Part shown: positions 63,887-64,000 of the stretch, piece after piece
Numbering within the stretch: the stretch's first letter is position 1
Layout: every line of letters starts with the position of its first letter
Assembly (NCBI GenBank): GCA_034506255.1
Contig: JAPDPX010000003.1
Span: forward strand, 124,001-188,000
Origin: a candidate division KSB1 bacterium
Lineage (GTDB): Bacteria; Zhuqueibacterota; Zhuqueibacteria; Zhuqueibacterales; Zhuqueibacteraceae
Direction: 5' to 3'
DNA: 64,000 nucleotides
Notes under the pieces: generated by a model
What the model saw: only the letters and a program-made list of their open reading frames with translations
Told to the model about the DNA's origin: nothing
Databases searched by the model: none
Made by a program: the position numbers and the translations under genes

Positions 63887-64000
63887 ATGATGCAACTGCA
63901 AACCAATGCGAACAATCCCGGCCGTGAGGGCGGGCGGGTTTGTCACGTGAGAAAAGGTCTGCCGGCCTGGCTTTCCTTCCTTGCCAGCGCGCTCCTGGCC
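63887..64000 (+). CDS. start of an exported protein, cut by window end
   Basis: An ATG pair at 63887/63890 with AGGTG upstream opens a frame of 38 codons to the window edge. The visible end, VRKGLPAWLSFLASALLA, reads as the start of a signal peptide, and GTG at 63947 would make that stretch the N-terminus. The product cannot be identified. It lies 131 bp past the giant surface protein gene and may be part of the same export system. Confidence 0.45.
   Translation, partial: MMQLQTNANNPGREGGRVCHVRKGLPAWLSFLASALLA

Overview
The window is a GC-rich chromosomal segment from a Gram-negative bacterium. Several clues point to the FCB superphylum: two secreted proteins end in a PNPF-type FlgD-like / type IX-style sorting domain (the PhoD phosphatase and a 4825-residue surface protein), there are many lipoproteins, and a Wzi-like outer-membrane protein is present. 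Clear Shine-Dalgarno sites and TTGACA-like promoters argue against a typical Bacteroidetes genome. A lineage such as KSB1, Calditrichota or Latescibacteria is my guess; no rRNA or tRNA gene is present to settle it.

Layout. 0.1-2.9 kb (minus strand): an M24 aminopeptidase and a LarA-like protein that lacks the lactate racemase catalytic residues. 2.9-3.6 kb: a non-coding region with a candidate sigma-54 promoter, a series of hairpins and a strong terminator, probably an uncharacterised RNA. 3.6-8.6 kb (plus): an envelope polysaccharide cluster (GT2 glycosyltransferase, radical SAM/SPASM enzyme, NodB deacetylase, Wzi-like porin). 9.8-18.5 kb: mostly secreted and lipid-anchored proteins (DUF4394 lipoprotein, M28 peptidase, PhoD phosphatase, small lipoproteins), an AAA/DUF4143 ATPase and a GNAT acetyltransferase. 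18.7-27.4 kb (minus): PHP hydrolase, two more GT2 enzymes, an RluB-type pseudouridine synthase, a SpoIIE-type phosphatase whose 3' end is frameshifted by a 14-bp tandem duplication, and two exported proteins of unknown function.

27.8-45.6 kb (plus): a PTS IIA protein behind a good -24/-12 promoter, an OmpA-type protein, PhoA alkaline phosphatase, then housekeeping genes: pyruvate kinase, enolase, ferredoxin, DUF309, hrcA-grpE-dnaJ (no dnaK between), a ComEA-like HhH protein, a PilM/PilN-like pair, rsmD, coaD, pta and a class I aminotransferase. 46.8-49.3 kb: FmdB zinc ribbon, TPR protein and a small exported protein that resembles the N-terminal domain of the gene that follows. 49.3-63.8 kb: one gene for a giant fibrous surface protein of about 40 Ig-like modules in three repeat classes (14 + 9 + about 17), ended by a sorting domain. 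The start of one more exported protein lies at the right edge.

The long intergenic regions (8.6-9.8, 10.7-11.2, 15.6-15.9, 22.6-23.4, 44.0-44.4, 45.6-46.8 kb) hold no credible genes. They carry families of diverged dispersed repeats rich in hairpins; one family shows compensatory base changes. No CRISPR array, prophage, transposase, rRNA or tRNA was seen. Positions and family names were read by eye, without database searches.
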